Assembly (NCBI GenBank): GCA_024644125.1
Contig: JAHELQ010000008.1
Coordinates: 1-29,134, forward strand
Length of the DNA stretch: 29,134 nt
From: Candidatus Aminicenantota bacterium
Lineage (GTDB): Bacteria > Acidobacteriota > Aminicenantia > UBA2199
Direction of reading: 5' to 3'
Positions 22,319 through 29,134 of the stretch are shown piece after piece (within the stretch, counting starts at the first letter, position 1; the number at the start of each line of letters is the position of its first letter). The position numbers were made by a program, and so were the translations under genes. The notes below the pieces were generated by a model. The model was given only the letters and a program-made list of their open reading frames with translations. It ran no database searches and had not been told where the DNA came from.

Positions 22319-23981
22319 GGAGTCGTTTTTTCAATATTTCTTTGCGGCGGAATAATTCCTGCAATGTATGTTTGGTTTTTCTAGTACGGGAATCATTATT
22401 GGCAACGCCCGGTTTTTTTGAATGGAGTTGCTCCTCTAGATCTACGATTTTATCTTCGGCGTTCTTGATCTCCGTTTGAAGACGATTCAACAACTGCGAT
22501 CTTCGGCTGTCGTCTTCCAACTGTATCAGGATTTGCCAATTCAAATATTCTCCCTGCAGGCCACTGGTCTCTTTCGACAATTGATCCGACACAATGGTTT
22601 CACTGCTACCGGTCCTGTGATTGAAAAACGGAACCAATCGTTTGATGGTCTCTCGTTCTTTTTGAGATCTGGAATACAGAGCGACCCGGAAATCCTCACT
22701 CATCAGAATGCCGGATTCATCCCTGGTTTTGATGGCGGCGCGAATAAGCTGGTCTAAAAGTTCCACACTCGTGTAGTGATTAGGGAAGATCATGTCGCTA
22801 TTGAACGTTGGATAATTGAATGTCTCAATTGATGCTGATGTCTGGGTTAACAAGTTGTAAAGTTTTTGTGAGATAAAGGGGAGAAATGGATAAAACAATT
22901 TTAAAAATTCCAGCATCGAATACCTCATCATCGCGCGGGTTTGGATCTGGCCCAGCTTGATTCTTACCGTATCGAGATACCTATTGCAAAAGTCCTTCCG
23001 AAATACTTTTTGTAAATGCAGGAATGCTTCGTTTACCCGGTGCTGTTCCATCAAGTCATTCACCTGATCGACAGTATTGGTTAAAAGGTGGGCGAACCAT
23101 AGATCGATCTCGTTGCCTGCGCCGAAAGAGAGCGTAACCTCATCTTCCCGCTTCGTATAGGTAGCGATAAAACGTGCGGCATTCCATATCTTATTGGCAA
23201 ACAACATGAATCGCCGTCTAACCTCGCTACTTGCTAACGGATCGCACCGGTATTTTCCCGGGCACGCCGCAACGCCGAAACGAACGTCTTCAGTTCCAGC
23301 CGGGGTAGCCGGTTTGGTGTGACGGAAGCCCTTTCTATAGAGCGTTATTTCCTTGAAGAGGGGATCGCCACATAGGAGATATCCTAGAATCAGGATGCCT
23401 TCGATCGTTTTCATTTCGGTTCCCTCAAATGCAAGAAGGGCGAGGTAGGGTATCTCCTGGAAGCGTTTCTTTATCGCGTCAATAATTAGCACGGCGTCGA
23501 TGAACCACGGAGCAAATTCAGATGAGACTTTTTCAACTGTTTCTGATTCTATACATGCAAAATCCGGTAATTTATAATCTGTTCGGAAATCCCCGGAAAT
23601 TCGCAAACGCCGTTGCTGCTTGAAAAAGTATTCATAATCTGAGCGGCGACTCTCCGGTATGAACACAAACTGTTTTGTCCGGATCTTTTCCAAAATTGGA
23701 GAGACGAATTCTTTTATATCTAAAAACCAGGAATTTTTTTCGCAATAAATTTTTTTCTCATTTAACAAGCGGAGAAAAATTCGCTCCAATAGACTCTGAT
23801 TCGCTAGCGAATTTTCCTCGCCTGATGAGAATGAGGGAGGTACGGGAAAGAAAGAAACCGGAATGCGTTGCATTGATTTTCTGCGGGAAAGAATATCTGC
23901 GAAAACGTGCAAGCCGTTTTCCGGTCCTATCTGGTCTGGGTGCAAAAAAGGATAAATTTTCCCCTTAAAAGACTCGCGCAC
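22305..23981 (-). CDS. Valyl-tRNA synthetase-derived protein lacking catalytic motifs
   Basis: This 558-residue protein follows ValRS from end to end but is eroded where catalysis occurs. Its anticodon-binding region is recognisable: GTEDVRFGVAACPG (229-242), FANKIWNAARFI (261-272), NEAFLHLQKVFRKDF (317-331) and LKLFYPFLPFISQKLY (360-375), then a C-terminal coiled coil (about 492-556) as in ValRS. Near the start, NGLHVFADIL (22-31) stands where HIGH should be. Before the GTEDVRF block (216-228) there is no KMSKS. The editing domain is missing, which explains the short length (ValRS is usually 850-950). It therefore cannot be a normal synthetase; a true valS must be elsewhere. Start is GTG 23981 with GGAG 8 nt upstream. 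The intact frame and overlap with birA argue against a decaying pseudogene. Confidence 0.8.
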   Translation of the reverse strand: MRESFKGKIYPFLHPDQIGPENGLHVFADILSRRKSMQRIPVSFFPVPPSFSSGEENSLANQSLLERIFLRLLNEKKIYCEKNSWFLDIKEFVSPILEKIRTKQFVFIPESRRSDYEYFFKQQRRLRISGDFRTDYKLPDFACIESETVEKVSSEFAPWFIDAVLIIDAIKKRFQEIPYLALLAFEGTEMKTIEGILILGYLLCGDPLFKEITLYRKGFRHTKPATPAGTEDVRFGVAACPGKYRCDPLASSEVRRRFMLFANKIWNAARFIATYTKREDEVTLSFGAGNEIDLWFAHLLTNTVDQVNDLMEQHRVNEAFLHLQKVFRKDFCNRYLDTVRIKLGQIQTRAMMRYSMLEFLKLFYPFLPFISQKLYNLLTQTSASIETFNYPTFNSDMIFPNHYTSVELLDQLIRAAIKTRDESGILMSEDFRVALYSRSQKERETIKRLVPFFNHRTGSSETIVSDQLSKETSGLQGEYLNWQILIQLEDDSRRSQLLNRLQTEIKNAEDKIVDLEEQLHSKKPGVANNDSRTRKTKHTLQELFRRKEILKKRLHDLS

Positions 23982-24002
23982 TCCGATAGCTCCAATCCAG
24001 AT

Positions 24003-25673
24003 CTATTCTGTAGTTATATCCAGCTCGGATTTAATTCTGCCAATTTCCTCTTTAATAAGTTTTTCAGCGAGCGGAGGGGCAATTTCCCAAAGAATTTCTT
24101 TGATAGCCAGAGTTAATTTATCTTCGATTTTTTTCGTCAATTCGTCTTTGTTAAACGTAGTGACAGGCTCTTCAACAATCCGTTGGGGTTCAGGTTTAGG
24201 CGGTGCGGGTGGCGCCGGTTTTTGAGGCGGTTCTTGTTTGAATTTGGGTTGTTCGAAAGGATCTTGAAAGCCGGGATGGAAATCATCCGAAACTGAAGGT
24301 TTGGAGAATTGATTCAACCCTGATTTCTGTTCGTGTAGAGTGGGTGGAGTGAAGCCAGGAGCGGCTTCGTCTTCCAAACCAATTTCGGAATCCAGGTCCG
24401 TGGGGAAGTCGTCGTCGAAAAAAGTACCGGAAGGTTCAGGCGGTTCTTGCTCCAGTAATGACGTAGGCGGCATTACTGGCTCCTGCGGCAACGTGGGCTT
24501 AGGAGGTTGGGGCGGCGGAATAATTGCAGCTTGTTTAAACGTTTGGGGCATTGGAGGCGTTTCAGGGATTGGCGGTGGGGAAGATAATCCCAATTCTTCC
24601 TCAGGAGAAGACGGCATATCAGGCTGAGGGAACGTATCATCTTCTGAAAACGAGTCAGATTGAAATTCTTCGGGGAATTGGTCCAATGAACTGGATTGTC
24701 CTGGGGAGGGGGGCATGATGTCGAAATCCGGGAGCATTTCTTCCTGGGCCGACTCTTCCTGCGTCAATTGATCTTCCACGAGAGGCCGCTCTGCAGTCTC
24801 ATCGTTAATGAATCCAGGGGTTTCGGGGATTCCTGAACTTTCCCTTTGGGCCTCGAGCTTCTGTTCTTCGATATATTTCTTTATATTGATCTCTTCTTGA
24901 GTCAAGGATGCTATTTGTAGCTCTTTTTCTTGTTCCTTGATATGTTGTTTGATATCGATCTCTTCCTGGTCGAGCCCGGAATGGGGACTCTGGTTTGCAG
25001 AGCCGTCTTCCTGAAATGGATTAAACAAATCGTCGCTTCCAAAATCCGCTCTTAGATTATCTTCTCGGTCAGGTTGCGCGCCAACTGTAATCTCTTCGGA
25101 AGGCAAGACTTCATCTCGTAGGTACCTTTCGGTTCCGGGATCTTGACTGGCCCCGATTATATCATCGGCATGCATTTCTTCCTTGATATCGGAAAACGAA
25201 ATATCCTCTTCCTGGGGCTCAAAACTGTCTATCTCCGGTAAAGCATCCGGAAATTGACTGGACAAATCTTCAGGTACTGATGCCGGGGCAGCCGCAGGCA
25301 TTTCAGCGAGAACTTTTTTTATTGATGAAACGAGAGCGTTCGAGTCGAAAGGTTTCGTTATTATATCGACATAATTCAATCCCTTCAAGAGTTCCTCATT
25401 GACAGGTTCAAATCCGCCTTTCATCAAGAATACTTTTGTTTTTTTGAATGCATTTGTTTGATTGATGAATTTGCAAATTTCATATCCATTAATTTCCGGC
25501 AACTTTATGTCAACCAGCACAATCTCAGGAGTAAGCTCCATTAATTTCTCTTTCAGGTTCAGCCCGTTTTCAAAACTAATTAGTTGAATATTTTCTTCTT
25601 CCGAGAATGAGAGTTCGACAATTCTACGTATCGTGTAACTGTTGTCGGCAAGGACGATTTTTTTCTTGCTCAT
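24003..25673 (-). CDS. Receiver-domain protein with long disordered linker and helical C-terminus
   Basis: This 556-residue protein begins with a CheY-like receiver (about 3-124): Asp10 and Asn11 at the acidic pair, phosphoacceptor Asp55 in LVDIKLPE, and Lys107. The usual Thr/Ser after strand 4 is replaced (FLMKGG). Then comes about 380 residues rich in Pro, Glu, Asp and Ser, probably disordered, containing two 23-residue tandem repeats (234-256 and 257-279, each starting LxQEEIxIK). The last ~45 residues form helices with IAPPLAEKLIKEEIGRI, a C-terminal pattern I recall from deltaproteobacterial receiver proteins and loosely like the PopZ/DUF2497 end. There is no DNA-binding or enzyme domain, so it probably acts by protein contact. 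GGAGG precedes the ATG. It leads an operon with the ValRS-like gene (21 bp gap) and birA. Confidence 0.82.
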   Translation of the reverse strand: MSKKKIVLADNSYTIRRIVELSFSEEENIQLISFENGLNLKEKLMELTPEIVLVDIKLPEINGYEICKFINQTNAFKKTKVFLMKGGFEPVNEELLKGLNYVDIITKPFDSNALVSSIKKVLAEMPAAAPASVPEDLSSQFPDALPEIDSFEPQEEDISFSDIKEEMHADDIIGASQDPGTERYLRDEVLPSEEITVGAQPDREDNLRADFGSDDLFNPFQEDGSANQSPHSGLDQEEIDIKQHIKEQEKELQIASLTQEEINIKKYIEEQKLEAQRESSGIPETPGFINDETAERPLVEDQLTQEESAQEEMLPDFDIMPPSPGQSSSLDQFPEEFQSDSFSEDDTFPQPDMPSSPEEELGLSSPPPIPETPPMPQTFKQAAIIPPPQPPKPTLPQEPVMPPTSLLEQEPPEPSGTFFDDDFPTDLDSEIGLEDEAAPGFTPPTLHEQKSGLNQFSKPSVSDDFHPGFQDPFEQPKFKQEPPQKPAPPAPPKPEPQRIVEEPVTTFNKDELTKKIEDKLTLAIKEILWEIAPPLAEKLIKEEIGRIKSELDITTE

Positions 25674-25698
25674 GCATCCTCCTTATAGACCTTATATC

Positions 25699-25727
25699 TT
25701 TTTACATTTTTTTTAAATTATTGTCAA
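25699..25727 (-). promoter_or_regulatory. Possible promoter for the receiver / ValRS-like / birA operon
   Basis: On the minus strand TTGACA (25727-25722) is followed after 17 bp by TAAAAA (25704-25699), itself preceded by TG as in extended -10 sites. The -35 is perfect, the -10 weak. The start would fall near 25692, about 19 nt before the ATG, which has a strong GGAGG. Confidence 0.5.
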
Positions 25728-25779
25728 GCGAAATGTTGACTTATATCTTTTTTTTATATACGATATATCATTGGATTCG

Positions 25780-25796
25780 CCGGTTATGATCACCGG
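25780..25796. promoter_or_regulatory. Inverted repeat in the divergent intergenic region
   Basis: CCGGT (25780-25784) and ACCGG (25792-25796) flank TATGATC; the whole contains the palindrome TGATCA. It lies mid-way in the 243-bp region between divergently transcribed genes (25674-25916). A possible operator; too short to be sure. A weak plus-strand promoter-like pair, TTGACT (25736-25741) and TACGAT (25759-25764), lies just upstream. Confidence 0.3.
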
Positions 25797-25866
25797 TAAT
25801 CTTGAAGAGTGAGGTAATTCAATTTATATTTTACTTTTTTGGGATGCGAAACTTTTAATAAACAAG

Positions 25867-25896
25867 TTGACTTTTGTAGTACTTTTAGTTTATCAT
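25867..25896 (+). promoter_or_regulatory. Promoter for the M23 peptidase gene
   Basis: TTGACT (25867-25872) and TATCAT (25891-25896) are 18 bp apart, each matching five of six consensus positions. Transcription would begin near 25903, leaving only about 14 nt before ATG 25917, which has no recognisable SD, so initiation may be close to leaderless. Confidence 0.55.
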
Positions 25897-25916
25897 CTTA
25901 AATCTGAAGTATTAAA

Positions 25917-26831
25917 ATGAGAAAAAAAGAAAAGACCTATTCAATTATAATTGTTTCCGATGCGTTATCGTCCAATAAAGAGTTCGTAGTGACGTCGAGG
26001 CTGATAAAAAAAGCTATTCTTGCCACGGCAATCATCATCATGTTCTTTGGTGTAGCGATATTCGATTATCTTACCACTGTCTTCGACAAAGAAAAATTGA
26101 GACAGTTGGAAGATGAGATTGAAAAAAAAGAACTGGTTATTGGCGATCTGAGTTCGCAGGTAACATCCCTCAACCGGAGCTTGAAGCATATGGAGAGTAT
26201 CACCAATAAAATCCTGGTGGTATCTGGCTTACAGTCTCCGTTCGCTTTGAAAGAGGTTGGTAGCGGCGGTGGCCCGAACCAGAATTTTGATTTCTCCCCC
26301 CAAAAAGTGGCGATTGACCAGAATACCCCACCCACAGAATTAGTTGAACACGCGGTGGAGTTGAATAACAAGTTTAAAAAGCTCGAGAATACCTTAAAGT
26401 TTGTCAGCAGTGTAATCGACGAACAGAAGGTTCGCCTGGCATCGACTCCATCCATTTGGCCCACCCGCGGGTACATCACAGATGGATACGGTAACAGAAG
26501 GCATCCCTTTACCGGAAAGAGTGATTTTCACCACGGCGTTGACATCGCCACCCAGTTAGGCAACAAAGTTATCGCTCCTGCCAACGGTACGGTTCTCGTA
26601 GCTGAAGATAGAGGATATTACGGCAATTTGGTTATTGTTGACCATGGATATGGTTATACCACCTGGTACGGCCATCTGGCTGATTACAACGTCAAGGAAG
26701 GGGACCGTGTCAAAAGGGGACAGATTATCGCTTTTGTTGGAAGTACTGGAAGAAGTAATGCCCCTCACCTTCATTACGAGGTGAGAGTGTTTGGCAAACC
26801 TCAGAACCCGATTAATTTCATCATCGATTGA
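25917..26831 (+). CDS. Membrane-anchored M23-family peptidase (LytM domain)
   Basis: This 304-residue protein has a short cytoplasmic N-terminus, one transmembrane helix (about 29-50), a periplasmic coiled coil (about 56-100 and 140-172) and a C-terminal M23 domain (about 180-304). Zinc ligands are visible as His205 and Asp209 in FHHGVDIA and His286 in HLHYEV, with His253 in YGHLA as the likely catalytic residue, so it should be an active glycyl endopeptidase-type enzyme cutting peptidoglycan cross-links. The layout is like envelope peptidases controlled through coiled coils. The YprB-like gene follows 55 bp later. Confidence 0.92.
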   Translation: MRKKEKTYSIIIVSDALSSNKEFVVTSRLIKKAILATAIIIMFFGVAIFDYLTTVFDKEKLRQLEDEIEKKELVIGDLSSQVTSLNRSLKHMESITNKILVVSGLQSPFALKEVGSGGGPNQNFDFSPQKVAIDQNTPPTELVEHAVELNNKFKKLENTLKFVSSVIDEQKVRLASTPSIWPTRGYITDGYGNRRHPFTGKSDFHHGVDIATQLGNKVIAPANGTVLVAEDRGYYGNLVIVDHGYGYTTWYGHLADYNVKEGDRVKRGQIIAFVGSTGRSNAPHLHYEVRVFGKPQNPINFIID

Positions 26832-26842
26832 TTCATCCTGTC

Positions 26843-26884
26843 TGGAAAAATAGCCTGCATTGTTTTCCATCTATGGTTGGAAAA
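26843..26884 (+). promoter_or_regulatory. Mutually exclusive hairpin segments before the YprB-like gene
   Basis: TTTTCCA (26863-26869) can pair with either of two copies of TGGAAAA, one upstream (26843-26849) and one downstream (26878-26884). The downstream copy contains GGAAAAG, the only SD-like sequence before ATG 26887. The layout resembles a simple translational switch; seven-base stems could also arise by chance. Confidence 0.35.
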
Positions 26885-26886
26885 GT

Positions 26887-28158
26887 ATGTCTAGAAAAAG
26901 AAATCTAAAATTGCTAAAAGGCCAGAAGATAAATGAGAAATGGACGGATCTGGAATCCCAGGATGGATTGACAACAAAACAAAAATTGGAAAAACTGGTA
27001 AAGTCCAACCTGCGTCGTACTCAAAACCAAAAGACAACAAATCCTGTGGAGAAAGAGGTACCCAATCCTCAGGAAACCTACCTGGTGAAGGAATATTGCT
27101 ATCCTCTGAGAGACGAATACCGGGGGGTGCGCCTCGATGATTGGCACCTTGTCTTGCCCTATTCTGTTTCTGTACTGGCAAGCGAATCGGAATTGAACGA
27201 ATTAGATCCAAAAAAATTTCTCTATTTCGACACCGAAACCACCGGACTTGCCGGAGGAACAGGAACGATCCCATTTATGCTTGGCTTTGGATTTATCGAT
27301 GAGCCGGTATTCAGAGTAAAGATTTTTATTTTGAGTGATTTAAGCAAAGAGGATGAATTTCTTGATGCGGTCGATGAATTTTTAGCAAGCCATGATTTTG
27401 ATGCAACCGTCACGTTTAACGGCAAGACATTCGATTTTCCATTGATGGAAACACGGTATATTCTTCAACGCAAACGGTTCCCCTTATTGAAAAAGCCGCA
27501 TCTGGATTTTCTTTTCCCCGCAAGAACCCTCTGGAAGCACACCTACGAATCGAGAAAATTGAGTTACCTGGGTGATATCCTTTTAGGAATTTCCCGGGAT
27601 GATGACATTGATCCTGCCCAGATACCCATGTTATATTTCGACTACTTGCGCACCAATTCACTTGAGCGGCTGGAGAAAGTGTTTGAACATAACGCATTGG
27701 ATTTGCTTGGATTATCCACCCTTCTTTTGCTGGCTGCCCAGTATATCCAAAATCCCTCAAATGTTCGGGATGAAGGAGAAATTCTCGGTGTTGCGATGTT
27801 ATATGAAAAAGCCGGCTCATTGGAACGGGCAAAAGAGATATATGAGCAGGCCAAAAAAAACGCTGTGCGCAAAGAGGTTTTGACCGGCATTGCCAGGCGT
27901 CTTTCCACGCTCAAGAAAAAAGAGAGACTCTATGACGAAGCTCTTGAATTATGGAAGATATTACTTGATGCGGAGGACTCTTCCGTTTACCGTGAACTTT
28001 CCATTCATTTTGAGCACCGCGAGAAAAATTATATCAAAGCTCTCGAAATTGTGGAGACGGGATTGCAAGAAAATAGTTTGACCGATGCCAGGCGGGCAGA
28101 TCTGGAAAAGAGGCTTCAGCGCTTGCAAAACAAGATAAAAAAAATCGTGGAAGATTAA
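26887..28158 (+). CDS. YprB-like RNase H-fold (DEDD exonuclease-type) protein with TPRs
   Basis: This 423-residue protein has a basic, probably disordered N-terminus (1-75), a ribonuclease H-like exonuclease domain (about 100-285) and C-terminal TPR-like helices (about 300-400). Exonuclease motifs are YFDTETTGLAGGTG (Asp and Glu of motif I), VTFNGKTFDFPLMETR (motif II) and EHNALDLLGL (motif III), so the metal-binding acidic residues are retained. Family members such as YprB are predicted 3'-5' exonucleases of unknown substrate. The start is set at ATG 26887; the longer frame from 26860 has no SD and overlaps a possible control element. It is followed by the independent promoter of rpsU. Confidence 0.82.
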   Translation: MSRKRNLKLLKGQKINEKWTDLESQDGLTTKQKLEKLVKSNLRRTQNQKTTNPVEKEVPNPQETYLVKEYCYPLRDEYRGVRLDDWHLVLPYSVSVLASESELNELDPKKFLYFDTETTGLAGGTGTIPFMLGFGFIDEPVFRVKIFILSDLSKEDEFLDAVDEFLASHDFDATVTFNGKTFDFPLMETRYILQRKRFPLLKKPHLDFLFPARTLWKHTYESRKLSYLGDILLGISRDDDIDPAQIPMLYFDYLRTNSLERLEKVFEHNALDLLGLSTLLLLAAQYIQNPSNVRDEGEILGVAMLYEKAGSLERAKEIYEQAKKNAVRKEVLTGIARRLSTLKKKERLYDEALELWKILLDAEDSSVYRELSIHFEHREKNYIKALEIVETGLQENSLTDARRADLEKRLQRLQNKIKKIVED

Positions 28159-28180
28159 AAATTTCTTCTCAATATATGAC

Positions 28181-28210
28181 GGTTCTCCTTTATTTTTCTT
28201 GACAAGAACC
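28181..28210. repeat. Inverted repeat around the -35 box of the rpsU promoter
   Basis: GGTTCT (28181-28186) and AGAACC (28205-28210) are inverted copies with the -35 element between them, extendable by one or two bases (CGGTTCT/AGAACCG). It could be an operator or a weak 3' hairpin of the preceding gene; the loop of 18 nt and absence of a following T-run argue against a terminator. Confidence 0.35.
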
Positions 28211-28227
28211 GCCAAATAGGTTATAAA
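28199..28227 (+). promoter_or_regulatory. Strong sigma-70 promoter for rpsU
   Basis: TTGACA (28199-28204) and TATAAA (28222-28227) are 17 bp apart; the -35 is perfect and the -10 matches five of six. Transcription starts near 28234, about 30 nt before the start codon. The transcript may continue into the two tRNA genes, since no terminator is seen between. Confidence 0.78.
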
Positions 28228-28264
28228 TACCTTTTCTAAATGCGATACAAGGAGTGTGATAGTT

Positions 28265-28468
28265 TTGGCATACGTTGAAGTGAATTCCAGCGAATCTTTT
28301 GAAAGTGCTTTGAGACGGTTTAAGCGGAAAGTGCAACAGGAAGCGATTATTAAAGAAATAAAAAAGCATACTGTATATCTTAAGCCTGGCGAAAAAAGAC
28401 GCCTAAAGATTGCGCAAGCTCAAAAAAGAATGCGGAAACGGATTAGAAGAGAATCCACCGAATTCTAA
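28265..28468 (+). CDS. rpsU: 30S ribosomal protein S21
   Basis: This 67-residue basic protein matches S21: AYVEVNSSESFESALRRFKR at the N-terminus and repeated KR-rich helices to the end. S21 binds the small subunit near the anti-SD region of 16S rRNA and supports initiation. The start is most likely TTG 28265: AAGGAG (28249-28254) lies 10 nt upstream and the protein then begins as in the family. GTG 28256 is only 1 nt from that SD. A TTG start on a ribosomal protein gene is unusual and may moderate its yield. Confidence 0.93.
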   Translation: MAYVEVNSSESFESALRRFKRKVQQEAIIKEIKKHTVYLKPGEKRRLKIAQAQKRMRKRIRRESTEF

Positions 28469-28528
28469 GGTTTAGATTCTTACGTAAGTAATGACTCAAG
28501 CTGTTATATGACACGTGCTGTAATAGGT

Positions 28529-28602
28529 CGGGGCGTGGCGCAGTCTGGTAGCGTATCGGTTTTGGGAACCGAGGGTCGGAAGTTCGAATCTTCTCGCCCC
28601 GA
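28529..28602 (+). tRNA. tRNA-Pro (anticodon UGG)
   Basis: A full cloverleaf can be drawn: acceptor arms CGGGGCG (28529-28535) and CGCCCCG (28595-28601) with discriminator A, anticodon stem TCGGT/ACCGA, anticodon TGG at 28563-28565, and GTTCGAATC in the T arm. The 3' CCA is not encoded, so it must be added by a nucleotidyltransferase. It should read proline CCN codons, mainly CCA and CCG. Confidence 0.96.
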
Positions 28603-28612
28603 CTTTTCATAC

Positions 28613-28685
28613 GCACCCGTAGCTCAATGGACAGAGCAACTGACTTCTAATCAGTAGGCTGGGAGTTCGAATCTCTCCGGGTGCG
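28613..28685 (+). tRNA. tRNA-Arg (anticodon UCU)
   Basis: Acceptor arms GCACCCG (28613-28619) and CGGGTGC (28678-28684) with discriminator G, anticodon stem ACTGA/TCAGT, anticodon TCT at 28646-28648 and GTTCGAATC in the T arm form a complete cloverleaf. It reads arginine AGA/AGG codons, and as a U34 tRNA it is a likely MnmE/MnmG substrate. The CCA end is not encoded. Only 10 bp separate it from tRNA-Pro, so both are probably cut from one transcript. Confidence 0.96.
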
Positions 28686-29134
28686 TTTTATTATCAAGGG
28701 TTTCCGCGTTTTGCCCCCTTACAATTCAGTAGGAACTGGGGCGAATTTGGGACGGTAAGTCCCAAAAAGACCCAAAAAAACCAAAAAATCAACCCCTTTC
28801 GACCCCTCTTCACCAAAAAAATAAACTTTTTTCTTAATCAAAGTCACAGAATTACCTACCGGAAAAATAGATATTCCTATCAAAATAACGAATAATTTCT
28901 CCAAAAATCAATCCAAAATCCCCCAAACAAGAAAAAGGGGATCCCTCTACCCAAAAAATCCCGTTCCGGGAATTAATTTAAAAACAAATTAAATTTTTCT
29001 GTCCACAGACGGACACCCCTCTACTCAGATTTTTTTCCATTTTTTTCTCCAAAATAGCTCAAGTTTTCCAGAAAATCCTGAGTTTTTTCTGTAAATCGTA
29101 TTCTAAGTTACTACTTTTTTTACTACGATTTTTT
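28686..29134. other. Noncoding, low-complexity region with inverted repeats
   Basis: No convincing gene lies here; composition changes to A- and C-rich runs, then T-rich. Visible structures are TTTGGGAC/GTCCCAAA (28746-28753 and 28759-28766, 5-nt loop), AATTTAA/TTAAATT (28975-28981 and 28989-28995), TGTCC/GGACA (29000-29004 and 29011-29015) and AAATCGTA/TACGATTT (29093-29100 and 29124-29131, followed by T). The last could be a terminator cut by the window edge. Three loose copies of a CCCTCTxC motif occur near 28803, 28943 and 29017. Confidence 0.6.

Noticed and set aside
22305..23981. ValRS-like gene as a simple pseudogene
   Set aside because: The frame is uninterrupted for 558 codons with its own SD and overlaps birA, which is not expected of random decay.
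28719..28904. Open frame of 61 codons on the minus strand after the tRNAs
   Set aside because: The product is low complexity and the region is A/C-rich noncoding sequence; no SD or family match.
29000..29015. TGTCCACAG as a DnaA-box-like site suggesting oriC
   Set aside because: It differs from TTATCCACA at key positions, is single, and is better explained as the arm of a TGTCC/GGACA inverted repeat. dnaA and dnaN are absent.
28800..29030. Repeated CCCTCT-type motifs as a CRISPR or iteron array
   Set aside because: Copies are short, imperfect and irregularly spaced, with no conserved repeat-spacer pattern and no cas or rep genes.

Overview
The window looks like a chromosomal segment of a two-membraned (Gram-negative-type) bacterium. 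The evidence is an LpxC domain for lipid A synthesis, a long YidC with a periplasmic domain, MurA and a membrane-anchored M23 peptidase. Base composition is moderate. Promoters look like ordinary sigma-70 sites and Shine-Dalgarno (SD) sequences are mostly good. Many TPR proteins, a Ser/Thr kinase, receiver domains and a partner-switching module suggest a regulation-rich, deltaproteobacterium-like or candidate-phylum lineage. I cannot fix the phylum from sequence alone. There are no transposons, phage genes or CRISPR arrays; two tRNA genes lie near the right end.

Left block (1-4379, minus strand): a TPR/Ser-Thr kinase gene leads an acyl-CoA dehydrogenase, then (after a strong hairpin) a DUF2065 gene, a YHS-domain gene and a partial unknown gene. 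A back-to-back promoter pair at 4408-4471 separates this from the rightward block. That block has an atypical two-AAA-domain Clp-type unfoldase with a TPR-like N-terminus, a receiver domain fused to LpxC, and acpS. Together they suggest regulated control of the committed step of lipid A synthesis. A partner-switching trio follows (STAS antagonist, HATPase anti-sigma-type kinase, SpoIIE-type phosphatase).

Middle block (11456-21561, plus strand): the conserved cluster rpmH-rnpA-yidD-yidC-jag-mnmE-mnmG, with rnpA split by a frameshift at a 10-T run. Then come a Spy/CpxP-like periplasmic protein with a clear terminator, and murA-HIT-UPF0173-YacP-like from a near-consensus promoter.

Right block: a minus-strand operon (25673 to 21563) encodes a receiver protein with a long disordered linker, a valyl-tRNA-synthetase-derived protein that has lost its catalytic signatures and editing domain, and a biotin-protein ligase. 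Divergently on the plus strand lie an M23 peptidase, a YprB-like exonuclease-fold/TPR protein, ribosomal protein S21, tRNA-Pro(UGG) and tRNA-Arg(UCU). The last ~450 bases are noncoding, low-complexity sequence with several inverted repeats.

The most unusual items are the receiver-LpxC fusion beside a remodelled Clp ATPase, the catalytically degenerate ValRS paralogue, and the broken rnpA.
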